64,000 bases of DNA from JBGTGG01 sp964398945 (GTDB lineage Bacteria > Bacteroidota > Bacteroidia > Cytophagales > Cyclobacteriaceae): NCBI GenBank assembly GCA_964398945.1, contig CAYNOT010000015.1:76310-140309 (forward strand). The letters run 5' to 3'. Under the pieces are notes generated by a model. The model saw only the letters and a program-made list of their open reading frames with translations. It was not told the origin of the DNA and searched no databases. The stretch's first letter is position 1. The number at the start of each line of letters is the position of its first letter. Position numbers and translations under genes: made by a program. Shown here piece after piece: positions 15,916 through 24,791 of the stretch.

Positions 15916-17339
15916 ACACCTACAATAGTTTCAATTACCTCACGGGCTGCACGCTTGCCGGATTCAATTGCGCCACTCACCGTCCCAAATTGTCCGGTTG
16001 TATCGGTGGCTTCCCCTGCAAAAAACAAAACATCATTGACTGGGGTTGCAAGTGCTTCACGATCGGCATTTGTTCCTCCGGGTTTTGAGTATGACTGGCC
16101 CCCTTTAATAAAAGGTTCTTGTGTCCAATCCTGAATGACGGAAATGATATTGTCTTCACTGTCCCTTCGCACATTGGCGGTAGCTTTTCCATCGAAAATG
16201 GAATCAAGCTCCTCCAATAAAACGGGAACCATATTCACACCCAAAGGTGAAAGTTGCTCCGCTTTTTCACCCGCTATGGTCATACTCAACGTTTTGTTGT
16301 GCACACTTCTGTTTACCCCGGTGCTGAAGTACTCGGGACTATCCGTTCCTCCATGAATGAATGAAAGATTGTCGCCCCAAAAATTTTGTTTGAAATCCAT
16401 GACCACACGAATGCTCGCATCCATTCCCATTTGCGCAAGTGCATTTGTTTTGGATGCCGGTAAGCCGGGATTAAAAGATATCGAATTGGCTTTGAGAATA
16501 CTAACCGGAACAGCGACCACCAATTTATTGACCGAATACGTCCCCCCATTTTGATCCTGTAAGTCAATTAACCCACCGCTGTAATTGACAGCGCTAATGG
16601 GAGTATTGTATTGAATGTCTGCGACCACATTGCTAAAACGTGAAGACAACGTGTCTTGCAACGGATTGCTTTTCAAGGTTAAAATATCATTGTCATGGGT
16701 GATCAATGTTTTTGCTTCCGCAAGTGCTGACATTGATAACCTGGAATTGTTTGTGCCATTTGGATTGCCAATCCATGAATTTAAAATTTGATAAACACGT
16801 GGGCTCAATCCCGCAGCTTGAATAGCACTTTGAACAGAAACGTTTGCGCCTGTATAATTTAAAATGTTTTCGTAAAAATTTACTGCCGCCAAAAAATCAT
16901 TATCAACTTCCGCATCGGCTAATCTCGTAAATGTATTGTCGAGAAAGAAGGCCGGCTCAGTGCCATTCAACACATCAATGGTGGGTGCACTTACTCCTTT
17001 TATAAGTTCACCAAAAGCTGAATCACTTCCCAACACCCTGTCTGCACCCAACTCCACCGGGAAATCGGTTTGAAGCGGTGAGTCTTGAAACTGGCGAATA
17101 GAACGAACGCGGCCACCTAAGTTATCGGAGGCTTCAAATATCTTAACGGCAATGCCCTGGGCTTTTAAAAAATCTGCTACCTGCAACCCTGCCGCACCTG
17201 CTCCGATGATGCCTACAACCCCATCATATTTAATAAGTGGTCCCGGATCTTCCGGAGCGCAAGCAGATAACCACGGTGGCAACACCGCAACTGCTGATAA
17301 CCCAACACCAATATTTCTAATTGCTTTTCTTCTGTCCAC
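15912..17339 (-). CDS. Exported FAD-dependent amine oxidase (Tat-type lipoprotein signal)
   Basis: 475 residues, starting at a GTG (17337-17339). The N-terminus MDRRKAIRNIGVG has a twin-arginine-like pair, then a hydrophobic stretch and a lipobox WLSAC (Cys27). This suggests export as a folded, cofactor-loaded lipoprotein. The FAD fold is clear: VGIIGAGAAGLQVADFL, an acidic residue ending strand 2 (IFEASDNLGGRVRS), and the C-terminal FFAGEATDTTGQFGTVSGAIESGKRAA, typical of flavin monoamine or L-amino-acid oxidases. Substrate unknown. It is divergent from the NadR-like kinase gene and overlaps rlpA at the stop codons. Confidence 0.88.
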   Translation of the reverse strand: MDRRKAIRNIGVGLSAVAVLPPWLSACAPEDPGPLIKYDGVVGIIGAGAAGLQVADFLKAQGIAVKIFEASDNLGGRVRSIRQFQDSPLQTDFPVELGADRVLGSDSAFGELIKGVSAPTIDVLNGTEPAFFLDNTFTRLADAEVDNDFLAAVNFYENILNYTGANVSVQSAIQAAGLSPRVYQILNSWIGNPNGTNNSRLSMSALAEAKTLITHDNDILTLKSNPLQDTLSSRFSNVVADIQYNTPISAVNYSGGLIDLQDQNGGTYSVNKLVVAVPVSILKANSISFNPGLPASKTNALAQMGMDASIRVVMDFKQNFWGDNLSFIHGGTDSPEYFSTGVNRSVHNKTLSMTIAGEKAEQLSPLGVNMVPVLLEELDSIFDGKATANVRRDSEDNIISVIQDWTQEPFIKGGQSYSKPGGTNADREALATPVNDVLFFAGEATDTTGQFGTVSGAIESGKRAAREVIETIVGV

Positions 17340-17404
17340 TAACTTTTATCTTTATAACCCAAGTATCGCATTAAATTATTGAAAATAAACAGCAAATTCC
17401 GTGA

Positions 17405-17953
17405 ATGCCTATGGAAGTCTCCCCTTTCGTCAAAAAAATCGCCATAGTTGGCCCGGAATCTACCGGTAAATCCTCGTTGGCTGAGGGATTGGCAAATCAT
17501 TATAACACGGTTTGGGTACCCGAGTATGCCCGTGGTTTTTTAGATACACTTGGCAGGCCGTATGAACAATCCGACCTTGTCAAAATTGCCCATGGCCAAT
17601 TGCAATTGGAAGATGAGTGGATGAACGATGCAAACGGTTTGCTGATTTGTGATACCAACCTTGTGGTAATCAAAATATGGTCAGTATTTAAATTCGGAAA
17701 TTGTGACCAAGAAATTGCAGGACTGATGTTGGATAGAAAATATGATTTGCATTTGCTTACCGACATTGATTTACCATGGCAACCCGATCCGCAACGCGAA
17801 CATCCGGATAAACGGCAGGAACTTTTTGATTTGTATGAACAGGAGTTGAAAAACCAGGGTGTTCCGTACGCCATCATTCGGGGCGGGAATCATGAACGCA
17901 TTCAATCCGCAATACAGGAAATGGATACCCTTCTCAAATATCCCAACAAGTAA
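17405..17953 (+). CDS. NadR-like nicotinamide riboside kinase / AAA ATPase
   Basis: 182 residues, matching the C-terminal kinase domain of NadR alone. The P-loop GPESTGKSSLAEGLA lies near residue 16, followed by VPEYARGFLD. Later blocks include ICDTNLVVIKIWS and LLTDIDLPWQPDPQREHPDKRQELFDLY, the lid and substrate region characteristic of NadR. The inferred reaction is phosphorylation of nicotinamide riboside to NMN in NAD salvage. The adenylyltransferase and repressor domains of enterobacterial NadR are absent, and no pnuC transporter is adjacent. A second ATG lies two codons inside. Confidence 0.82.
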   Translation: MPMEVSPFVKKIAIVGPESTGKSSLAEGLANHYNTVWVPEYARGFLDTLGRPYEQSDLVKIAHGQLQLEDEWMNDANGLLICDTNLVVIKIWSVFKFGNCDQEIAGLMLDRKYDLHLLTDIDLPWQPDPQREHPDKRQELFDLYEQELKNQGVPYAIIRGGNHERIQSAIQEMDTLLKYPNK

Positions 17954-17999
17954 TAAACAAAAACAGTAACTTCATTTTATACTTTACTCAAGTTTGGCC

Positions 18000-19289
18000 A
18001 TGAATTCACGCAGATCATTTTTCAAAAAAGGTGCAAGCATTGTCAGCGCCCTATCGCTAAGCCCACTGGTAAGCAGTGCCGTTGCAGAGGATGTATCCGA
18101 TGCATTGCACACCTTAAATAAATTAAGTCCGCTCGATGCCATGACCGATGAAAGCAGTTGGGAGCGAATAGCGCAAGCATACACTGTGTCGGCCAGTATT
18201 TTAAATTTAAACAATGGAGGTGTTAGCCCGCAACCTAAAGTTGTTCAAGATGCCGTTGATCGGTATTATCATTTAAGCAATGAAGCACCATCCTATTACA
18301 TGTGGCAAATACTGGACAGAGGAAGGGAGTCGATACGCAGAAAGCTCGCTGACCTGGCAGGTACATCACCTGAAACAATAGCCATCAACAGAAATGCAAC
18401 CGAAGCGTTGGCCAATGTTACCTGGGGATTGACTTTGAACAAAGGCGATGAAATCATCATGACCAAACAGGATTATCCAAACATGATCCATGCCTGGAAG
18501 CAAAAAGAACTACGCGAAGGCATTAAAATACAATGGCTCAATTTCAAACTACCCATTGAAAACGAAGAGGAAATTGTCAAAACATTTATCAGTGCCACCA
18601 ATTCAAAAACGAAAGTCTGGCATATTACCCACATGATCAACTGGACAGGCCAAATCATGCCCGTGAAAAGACTTTGTGATGAAGCCCGAAAAAGAAACAT
18701 TATTTCGATTGTTGATGGCGCCCATACGTTTGCGCACATGAATTTCAATATCATGGATTTTAATCCTGATTACTATGGGACCAGTTTGCACAAATGGCTA
18801 TGTGCTCCTTTTGGTACGGGCATGTCATACTACAAAAAAGAAAACATTGCCGGTTTATGGCCGATCTTCGGCCACGATAAACCGCAAGCTGATGACATCC
18901 GGAAATTTGAGGCATTGGGAACACGTTCGTTTGCCACTGAGCAGGCCATCGGGCAAGCAATTGATTTCCACAATGCGATTGGTGGTCAACGAAAAGAAGA
19001 GCGGCTTCGGTATTTAAAAAATTATTGGTGCGAAAAAGTGATGAAACATGATCGTATCAAATTGAATGTTTCGTTAAAACCCGCGTATGCTTGTGCGCTT
19101 GGAAACTTCTCTATTGATGGAATAGAACCTGCTGATATAATGAACGAACTGATGAATACCTATCAAATCCATACCGTGGCAATTGTTTGGGAAAACATCA
19201 GTGGTGTACGCGTAACACCTCACGTTTACACGACTACTAAAGATTTGGACCGGTTTGTTGATGCTGTGTTGAAAATAGCGAATACGTAG
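18000..19289 (+). CDS. Exported class V aminotransferase (Tat signal; isopenicillin-N epimerase-like)
   Basis: 429 residues from the ATG at 18000 (a TTG lies two codons upstream). The N-terminus NSRRSFFKKGASIVSALSLSPLVSSA is a clear twin-arginine signal, so a PLP enzyme folded in the cytoplasm is predicted to be exported. The fold-type I class V core shows NRNATEALANVTWGL, HITHMINWTGQIMPV, SIVDGAHTF (PLP pyridine-N aspartate) and YGTSLHKWLCAPFGTGM, with the Schiff-base lysine. Relatives include isopenicillin-N epimerases and cysteine desulfurase-like proteins, but the real reaction of these exported forms is not known. It follows the NadR-like gene after 46 nt on the same strand. Confidence 0.88.
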   Translation: MNSRRSFFKKGASIVSALSLSPLVSSAVAEDVSDALHTLNKLSPLDAMTDESSWERIAQAYTVSASILNLNNGGVSPQPKVVQDAVDRYYHLSNEAPSYYMWQILDRGRESIRRKLADLAGTSPETIAINRNATEALANVTWGLTLNKGDEIIMTKQDYPNMIHAWKQKELREGIKIQWLNFKLPIENEEEIVKTFISATNSKTKVWHITHMINWTGQIMPVKRLCDEARKRNIISIVDGAHTFAHMNFNIMDFNPDYYGTSLHKWLCAPFGTGMSYYKKENIAGLWPIFGHDKPQADDIRKFEALGTRSFATEQAIGQAIDFHNAIGGQRKEERLRYLKNYWCEKVMKHDRIKLNVSLKPAYACALGNFSIDGIEPADIMNELMNTYQIHTVAIVWENISGVRVTPHVYTTTKDLDRFVDAVLKIANT

Positions 19290-19291
19290 AG

Positions 19292-19328
19292 ATAGTATTG
19301 AGTCTATGGACTAAGGACTCAATACTAT
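19292..19328. repeat. 13-bp inverted repeat between convergent genes
   Basis: ATAGTATTGAGTC (19292-19304), an 11-nt loop and GACTCAATACTAT (19316-19328) form a perfect 13-bp stem starting 3 nt after the aminotransferase stop and ending before the hemH stop. It probably ends or stabilises transcripts from both sides, although there is no long T-run. In style it matches the hairpin at 5341-5380. Confidence 0.6.
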
Positions 19329-19338
19329 TTACTCGCGG

Positions 19339-20343
19339 CTAGCCACTCACGACCAACTCCTTCAGGCAATCAATCCACCGTGGGTGGTCGTTTAAGCTGG
19401 GTACAAGCTGCACTTTTTCACCGCCATGTTTTTCAAAGATTTCCTGATACTCTTCTCCTATTTCGATAATCGTTTCGAGGCAATCGGCAGTGAAGGCAGG
19501 GGAGAAAACCAATAATTTTTTCATCCCTTTTTCAGCACATTCTTTTACCACTTCATCAGAAAATGGTGTAAGCCATTTTCTGTCCAATCGTGATTGAAAA
19601 CAAACCGTGTATTTTTCTTTTGGAATCCCCAATTGATCTACAATCAATTTGGTTGTGGCAAAACACGTGGCTTTATAACAATACTGATTTTCTGTAGTAA
19701 GTATTTCACAAGAAGCCTTACAGGCACCGCAAGGATGGGCTTTCTCCACTTGCCGTGTTGGCAAGCCGTGATAGGAAAATAAAATGTGATCGTAATCAGT
19801 TAAGCGAAAACGCTCACCACGAGCAACAATAGCATCAATAAAAGCAGGGTGATCATAGTATTGGGAAATGATTTTAAGTTCAGGAATCACCCACCACGAC
19901 TTTATTATCCTTAATACTTCTTCAAGTGCCGAACCAGTTGAAGCACTCGCATACTGTGGAAATAGCGGAATGATGGTTATCTTCTTATAATTTTCTTTTT
20001 TTATTTCTTCAAGGACATCCGGTATAGATGGATTTTTATACCGCATGGCGATGTATACGACTTGGTCTTCAGAAAGTTCTGCTTGTAATAATTCTTTTAC
20101 CCGATTACTATAAAAAAGTAAGGGTGATCCGTTTTCCGTCCATAATTCTTTGTAAAGTGCTGCCGATTTGGGCGCCCGGAACGGAACAATAATCAGGTTG
20201 ACCAATATTTTCCGCAGCAACCACGGAATATCAATTACCCGTGGATCATTCAAAAATTGAGAAAGATAGGAGCGAACGTCTCTCACATCCGGACTATCGG
20301 GTGTTCCCAGGTTTACCAATAAAACTGCCGTTTTTGTATTCAT
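19339..20343 (-). CDS. hemH: Ferrochelatase
   Basis: 334 residues from the ATG at 20341-20343. It inserts Fe2+ into protoporphyrin IX to make heme. Family blocks include AVLLVNLGTPDSPDVRDVRSYLSQFL at the start, GSPLLFYSNRV, YKKITIIPLFPQYASASTGSAL, the catalytic histidine in LFSYHGLPTRQVEKAHP, CFQSRLDRKWLTPFSDEV and FSPAFTADCLETIIEI. A cysteine-rich insert (CGACKASC ... CYKATC) follows the active site, as in many Bacteroidota ferrochelatases. Some ferrochelatases carry an Fe-S cluster, but whether this one does cannot be told. The start nine codons further up is a TTG and overlaps the promoter box. Confidence 0.95.
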   Translation of the reverse strand: MNTKTAVLLVNLGTPDSPDVRDVRSYLSQFLNDPRVIDIPWLLRKILVNLIIVPFRAPKSAALYKELWTENGSPLLFYSNRVKELLQAELSEDQVVYIAMRYKNPSIPDVLEEIKKENYKKITIIPLFPQYASASTGSALEEVLRIIKSWWVIPELKIISQYYDHPAFIDAIVARGERFRLTDYDHILFSYHGLPTRQVEKAHPCGACKASCEILTTENQYCYKATCFATTKLIVDQLGIPKEKYTVCFQSRLDRKWLTPFSDEVVKECAEKGMKKLLVFSPAFTADCLETIIEIGEEYQEIFEKHGGEKVQLVPSLNDHPRWIDCLKELVVSG

Positions 20344-20358
20344 GCGATGTTGGTATCG

Positions 20359-20366
20359 CAAAACTA
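20359..20366 (-). promoter_or_regulatory. Promoter -7 box (TAGTTTTG) of hemH
   Basis: Minus-strand TAnnTTTG match 15 nt upstream of the hemH ATG, in the 47-nt gap after the VTT-domain gene. Confidence 0.5.
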
Positions 20367-20390
20367 ACAAGATTCAAAAGAGATGGTTTC

Positions 20391-20984
20391 CTAAAAAGAA
20401 ATAATATTCGGAAAAGACCATACCATCCAACCATACACAGCAAACCGGAGTACACGTGTAATACAGATCAATAAAAAATCGCGCGTTGAAAGGTCAACCG
20501 ACCCGGCCAGCATACACGTGGCCGAAAAAGGAAGTGGGGTTACAGCGCCTACGAATACGAGAAACCCGCCATACCTTTTAAGTTGTTTTTTATATTGGAC
20601 CAAATAGCGGCCAAATAACTTCTTGTACAGCTTGGTCTTTGAAAAATTCTTTCCAATATAAAATCCAATAACCCCTGCTATGTAAGATATCACTGAAAGG
20701 ATAGCCAAATTGAGAATGTACCCGGACAAAGAAATCTTTGACAAGATCCAGATCATCATAAAAAATTCAGGTGGGATCAAACCGAACACAACTTCTGAAA
20801 CAAAGAATATGGCCAGCAGCCCAATTGGGTTCCGCTGAAGGACTTCAATATCGGATTTAAAGTTTTCCAACAAGAATTCTTCCAGGTAAATAAAAGCAAA
20901 GATGATGACCCCGAACCAAACCAGTCCGCGCAGTAGGTTTTTAAATAAAAACCCGGTTTTTGACTCTTCCTCTAACTCCTCCAT
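20391..20984 (-). CDS. VTT (DedA-like/SNARE-associated) domain membrane protein
   Basis: 197 residues with several hydrophobic helices. The central block FFVSEVVFGLIPPEFFMMIWILSK and the later GFLVFVGAVTPLPFSATCMLAGSVDLSTRDF match the VTT/DedA pattern: two re-entrant loops, a proline-rich FxPLP-like turn and a basic stretch (YKKQLKRYGG). DedA-superfamily proteins have been linked to undecaprenyl-phosphate or phospholipid flipping. That role here is inference only. The gene starts 4 nt after the stop of the GNAT-like gene, so both are likely on one transcript with the histidine kinase. Confidence 0.8.
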   Translation of the reverse strand: MEELEEESKTGFLFKNLLRGLVWFGVIIFAFIYLEEFLLENFKSDIEVLQRNPIGLLAIFFVSEVVFGLIPPEFFMMIWILSKISLSGYILNLAILSVISYIAGVIGFYIGKNFSKTKLYKKLFGRYLVQYKKQLKRYGGFLVFVGAVTPLPFSATCMLAGSVDLSTRDFLLICITRVLRFAVYGWMVWSFPNIISF

Positions 20985-20988
20985 ACAA

Positions 20989-22158
20989 TCAATTTAAAAT
21001 GGGGGAACGTTTAAAAGGCTTCGTTTCGTCAAACAGCTTTCGATAGGTAGCATGGCGCTTGGACTCCCGGGCACCAACCTGTTTCACCACATTGATCATC
21101 TTAGGATTAAAATCCCCAATCCAGTTCATTTCGTATTCATCGTATCGTTTGTACTGATCTTGCAATATTTTACGGGAAGCCATTATCATAGCACCATCCG
21201 CACCTTTTCCCTGATGTTCGGGAACTACGCCAAAGAGGACTCCAAATGCTTTACGGTTTGTTTTCATAATTGTATGCCATGCAAATTTAATCTTTCCCCG
21301 CCAGTCTAGTTTACCGTTTACATATTTTAATATCTGATTAATCTCGGGCAACGAAATAAAAAAAGAAACAGGCTCTCCTTTATAAAAGCCAAAGTACAAC
21401 AAACGATGGTCAATAATGGGTTTCATCTGGCCAACCAACACCCGGGCTTGCACCATTGAAAGCTCCGGGTTTTCGGACCGGTTGGCCCAGGCATTGTTAT
21501 AAACGTGATGCAAGTATCCGGGCAGTTGACCGAGTTCATCTTTACGAAGGTGCCGAAAAACATAGTCCGGGTTTCTTGCAAGGGTATCGGCTTTTTCAGC
21601 GAGCCGGCCTGATAGCGGTTCGTTGACCAACCGCCCAAAGGTATACTGATAGAAGTAAACCTGAAATCCATAGGATTCAAAAAAGCCTTTATAATATGGA
21701 AAGTTATAATTACACTGATAGTTGGGCTCAACATCAAAACCATCAATCAATAAACCCCACCACCGATCGCGGCTTCCAAAATTAATAGGCCCATCCATCG
21801 CTTCCATTCCCTTTTCATGAAGCCAATTTTTGCAGGTATCAAATAATAGGAATGCTGCCGCTTGATCTTGGATACATTCAAAAAATCCCATTCCGCCCGT
21901 GGGTTGATCATTGCCTTTTAAAACTGTTTTTTGGTTAATGAATGCTGCAACACGACCTATTGATTCCCCTTTACTATCCTGAAGGACCCAACGGGTACAT
22001 TCCCCGTTTTTGAAAGTTTTATTTCTTTCTGGGGAAAAAACACTTTCAACATCCCGGTCAAGCGGGCGAATCCAATTCGGTTCGTTTTTATACAATCTGA
22101 CGGGCACCATCAGAAACTCCTGCTCCAGAAGTGGTGAATCAACCTCTAAAATTTTCAT
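20989..22158 (-). CDS. GNAT-fold acetyltransferase-like protein, function unknown
   Basis: 389 residues. The N-terminal half (PVRLYKNEPNWIRPLDRDVESVFSPERN ... VLQDSKGESIGRVAAFIN) and the C-terminal stretch (FGVLFGVVPEHQGKGADGAMIMASRKI) show features of the GNAT fold, including a Q/GxGx(G/A)-type acyl-CoA loop (HQGKGADGA). The substrate is unknown. The family is common in Bacteroidota as a hypothetical or N-acetyltransferase protein. Its ATG shares one base with the TAA of the histidine kinase (TAATG), so translation is probably coupled and the two products may be functionally linked. Confidence 0.72.
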   Translation of the reverse strand: MKILEVDSPLLEQEFLMVPVRLYKNEPNWIRPLDRDVESVFSPERNKTFKNGECTRWVLQDSKGESIGRVAAFINQKTVLKGNDQPTGGMGFFECIQDQAAAFLLFDTCKNWLHEKGMEAMDGPINFGSRDRWWGLLIDGFDVEPNYQCNYNFPYYKGFFESYGFQVYFYQYTFGRLVNEPLSGRLAEKADTLARNPDYVFRHLRKDELGQLPGYLHHVYNNAWANRSENPELSMVQARVLVGQMKPIIDHRLLYFGFYKGEPVSFFISLPEINQILKYVNGKLDWRGKIKFAWHTIMKTNRKAFGVLFGVVPEHQGKGADGAMIMASRKILQDQYKRYDEYEMNWIGDFNPKMINVVKQVGARESKRHATYRKLFDETKPFKRSPILN

Positions 22159-23984
22159 TATCCTTCTTCCACAAACCGCGAAACGGGCTTGCTAATACTG
22201 TTTATCCGATTTGGCAATATAATATTAAATCTGGTTCCTTGCCCGGATTTACTGGCAACTGAAATTTTACCGCCCAGTTTATCAACAGCATTCTTTACAA
22301 TATAAAGGCCTATGCCTGAACCATCCGATTGCTCGGTAGCGCGATAAAACATTTCGAATATCTTGGCGAGGTCCGCTTCATCGATCCCAATTCCGTTATC
22401 GGAAAAACTGATATCGGCCCGTAAGTTATCAACATGGACTTTGATGGAAACTTGCGGTTCAATGCCTTCTTCCAAACGTCTGTATTTTATTGCATTTGAA
22501 ATCAGGTTCCTTACGATTTCCGATACCCGCCATGGGTCTGTATATAATTCTGCTCCTTCAATTTTAATATCGAGCTTTACTTCATTGGCACCTGATAAAT
22601 AACTGAGGTCATCGAATGTGTTTTTTATCAACTCCCGGAAATCAACCTTCATCACCGAAACTTCAAGTTTCAGATTTTTCGAGTGGCTTAATACATCACC
22701 AATAAAATTATCGAGATGCCCAACTTTTTCACCAATGATATTTAAATAATCCATTGGATTGTCTGTATTGCCCGGCAACCGGGCCAGGTTCACGAGGCCG
22801 AGCACCGAAGATAATGGTGCCCTTAAATCGTGGGAAACTTTGTAAACGAAGTTGTCTAACTCCGAATTCCTGATCATCAATTCTTCTTCAACACGCTTGC
22901 GCTCAGTGATATCGACATACACCCCATACACACCTATAATTTCGCGGTCCTGGATAACCGGTAGCCCATACAAAATAACATTTACCAATTGTCCGTCTTT
23001 CCGTTTCCGGCTTGTCTCCACACTGATTACCCTGTTGGTGGCAATGAGGTTGTTCAAATCAATCCCTTCGTTTCGCAACTCATCCGGAACAATAAAGTCA
23101 TTGAGGTTTTTTCCGCGAAGTACATTTAATTTATACCCAAACATTTCTTCGAAGCCGCGGTTTAATTGTACCACTTTTCCATGCTCGTCCAGCATCACCA
23201 CCGCCATCGGTGCATTTTGAAAAAGTTGGGCAAAAAATGTTTCACCTTTTTTAATTCTTGCTTCTGCTTGTTTGCGGTCCGAGATATCCCGAAAGACAAC
23301 TTGTACACATGCTTCCCCATTAAAGGTGAAGGGATAGGCCATGGCTTCCACATCGATCTCCGAACCATCCACACGTAAGTATTTTTGCTCCGCCAATGCT
23401 ACGGGCTTTCCATCCAATACCTTGTTCATCCGCCTAATCGTGGCTGCGCGGAAATCGGGGTGCATATATTGAAATATATCACTCCCGGAAAAATCCTTTG
23501 TTTCATCGGCACCAAACGTTCGGTACGCATACGAATTGGCAAAAACCAGGTTTCCATCTTTGTGAATGATAATGCCTACGGGCAAGTGCTCCACCATCGA
23601 CTGGTAGCGCAACTCGCTTTCCATATCGGTTCGCTTTTTATCGGTAATGTCCTGGATGACCCCGCGTTGAATTACCCCTTCCGTTATAGCTTCACATGAA
23701 GCGTTCCACTCCATCCATCGCACTTCTTCGTTGATGAGCATTCTTCCCTGCCATACCCATTTGGTTCTACTTTTATCCAGGGAATTCAGGCCATCCAAAA
23801 ATTCAGAAACGTCATCCGGATGGATTATCCCGACCACAGCTACCGGGTTGCTTATTAATTCCTCAGCCGGTACACCAATTATTTTTGGGGCAGTATTGCT
23901 TACGAACCTGAAAGACCCTTTCCTTTCGAAATCGATTTGGTACTCATAAATAACAGCTGGCAATTGCCCCAGTAATTCGTGCAT
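22158..23984 (-). CDS. PAS-domain sensor histidine kinase (cytoplasmic, hybrid-free)
   Basis: 608 residues with no transmembrane segment. Three PAS/PAC modules lie in order (about 1-115, 118-240, 245-370), each ending with a PAC-like strand such as RGVIQDITDKKR, VQVVFRDISDRKQAEARI and GVYVDITERKRVEEEL. The HisKA box is KVSHDLRAPLSSVLGLVN. The HATPase shows NLISNAIKYRRLEEG, DNGIGIDEADLAKIFEMFYRA and SGIGLYIVKNAVDKLGG. No receiver domain or adjacent response regulator is present, so the partner is elsewhere. The first PAS seems to start at the N-terminus, suggesting a soluble ligand or redox input. It heads a transcript with the GNAT-like and VTT genes. Confidence 0.92.
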   Translation of the reverse strand: MHELLGQLPAVIYEYQIDFERKGSFRFVSNTAPKIIGVPAEELISNPVAVVGIIHPDDVSEFLDGLNSLDKSRTKWVWQGRMLINEEVRWMEWNASCEAITEGVIQRGVIQDITDKKRTDMESELRYQSMVEHLPVGIIIHKDGNLVFANSYAYRTFGADETKDFSGSDIFQYMHPDFRAATIRRMNKVLDGKPVALAEQKYLRVDGSEIDVEAMAYPFTFNGEACVQVVFRDISDRKQAEARIKKGETFFAQLFQNAPMAVVMLDEHGKVVQLNRGFEEMFGYKLNVLRGKNLNDFIVPDELRNEGIDLNNLIATNRVISVETSRKRKDGQLVNVILYGLPVIQDREIIGVYGVYVDITERKRVEEELMIRNSELDNFVYKVSHDLRAPLSSVLGLVNLARLPGNTDNPMDYLNIIGEKVGHLDNFIGDVLSHSKNLKLEVSVMKVDFRELIKNTFDDLSYLSGANEVKLDIKIEGAELYTDPWRVSEIVRNLISNAIKYRRLEEGIEPQVSIKVHVDNLRADISFSDNGIGIDEADLAKIFEMFYRATEQSDGSGIGLYIVKNAVDKLGGKISVASKSGQGTRFNIILPNRINSISKPVSRFVEEG

Positions 23985-24015
23985 AGGTAGCGTGTATGGC
24001 TTAGGCAGGGTCGTT

Positions 24016-24023
24016 CAAATATA
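24016..24023 (-). promoter_or_regulatory. Promoter -7 box (TATATTTG) of the histidine kinase operon
   Basis: Minus-strand TAnnTTTG match 31 nt upstream of the kinase ATG. A short palindrome (24053-24070) lies about 30 nt further upstream and could be an operator. Confidence 0.5.
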
Positions 24024-24052
24024 TGGATTAAAAATAAAACCGCTAAAATTAG

Positions 24053-24070
24053 TTTTTAGGGGCCTAAAAA
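24053..24070. repeat. 18-bp palindrome upstream of the histidine kinase promoter
   Basis: TTTTTAGG (24053-24060), GG, CCTAAAAA (24063-24070). It lies in the 195-nt gap between the methyltransferase stop and the kinase start. It may be a weak terminator for the methyltransferase transcript or a regulator site at about -45 of the kinase promoter. The sequence does not decide between them. Confidence 0.35.
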
Positions 24071-24179
24071 CAAGGAAGTTTTGAAATATCTTCATGTCTT
24101 GCGGGGCTTTATTGTTCATTTGAAATCCGAACCGTCCAACCCTGACCTTAATTCCTTGTTACAACATGTAATGCCCAAT

Positions 24180-24791
24180 TCACCCGTTTGGCTTAAAAAC
24201 GGTTGATTTTATAAAACCATCCCACCAAATTTTTTCCTTAATAAGAAGCAATCCGGTTAAATTCTTTTCCCAGTTGGGCAATGTATTATTTTTAAGGTTT
24301 GCGCACCAAATGAAAAAAGAATACATCATGTTTAACAATACTTTGTGTTTCAACTTTCCGGTGTCTGTAAAATCCGTACAAAGCCAAATGGAACCACGTT
24401 CCATCCTCCCTACTATCCCTTTGATTAAACAAGGAAGTTCATGGTCTTTAAATACATCAAGAAAAAAATTGGTAATGATTACATCAAATTTTAAGTTTTC
24501 CGGAATTGATTCAATGGTTCCCTGCACGAAGTGAACCTTTGCAGGATTGGTGATTCTTGTTTTGGATATTTCAATCATCCTTTGTGAGCTGTCAACATAC
24601 CAGATTTCTGAAGGGTTCGAGGCTTTAAAAATCGAATTCAGAATCCATCCCGTTCCGCCACCAAGAATTAAAACGCGATCTTCATTCTTTATTTCAGATA
24701 AAAAATATTCCTGTGCTTCAACAATGCTTTTTCCAAAAACGAGCCGTGCCAAAAAATCATAAGCGGAAGCAACCCGATCAAAACCTTTCAT
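24180..24791 (-). CDS. Class I SAM-dependent methyltransferase
   Basis: 203 residues. Motif I is VLILGGGTGWILNSIF, followed by the acidic end of strand 2 (IWYVDSSQRMIEIS) and a post-motif region FDVIITNFFLDVFKDHELPCLI. It is similar in layout to UbiE-like small-molecule methyltransferases, but the acceptor is unknown. It overlaps the upstream UbiA-like gene by 4 nt (ATGA). The pair suggests modification of an isoprenoid or quinone-like lipid at the membrane, which is inference only. Confidence 0.85.
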   Translation of the reverse strand: MKGFDRVASAYDFLARLVFGKSIVEAQEYFLSEIKNEDRVLILGGGTGWILNSIFKASNPSEIWYVDSSQRMIEISKTRITNPAKVHFVQGTIESIPENLKFDVIITNFFLDVFKDHELPCLIKGIVGRMERGSIWLCTDFTDTGKLKHKVLLNMMYSFFIWCANLKNNTLPNWEKNLTGLLLIKEKIWWDGFIKSTVFKPNG

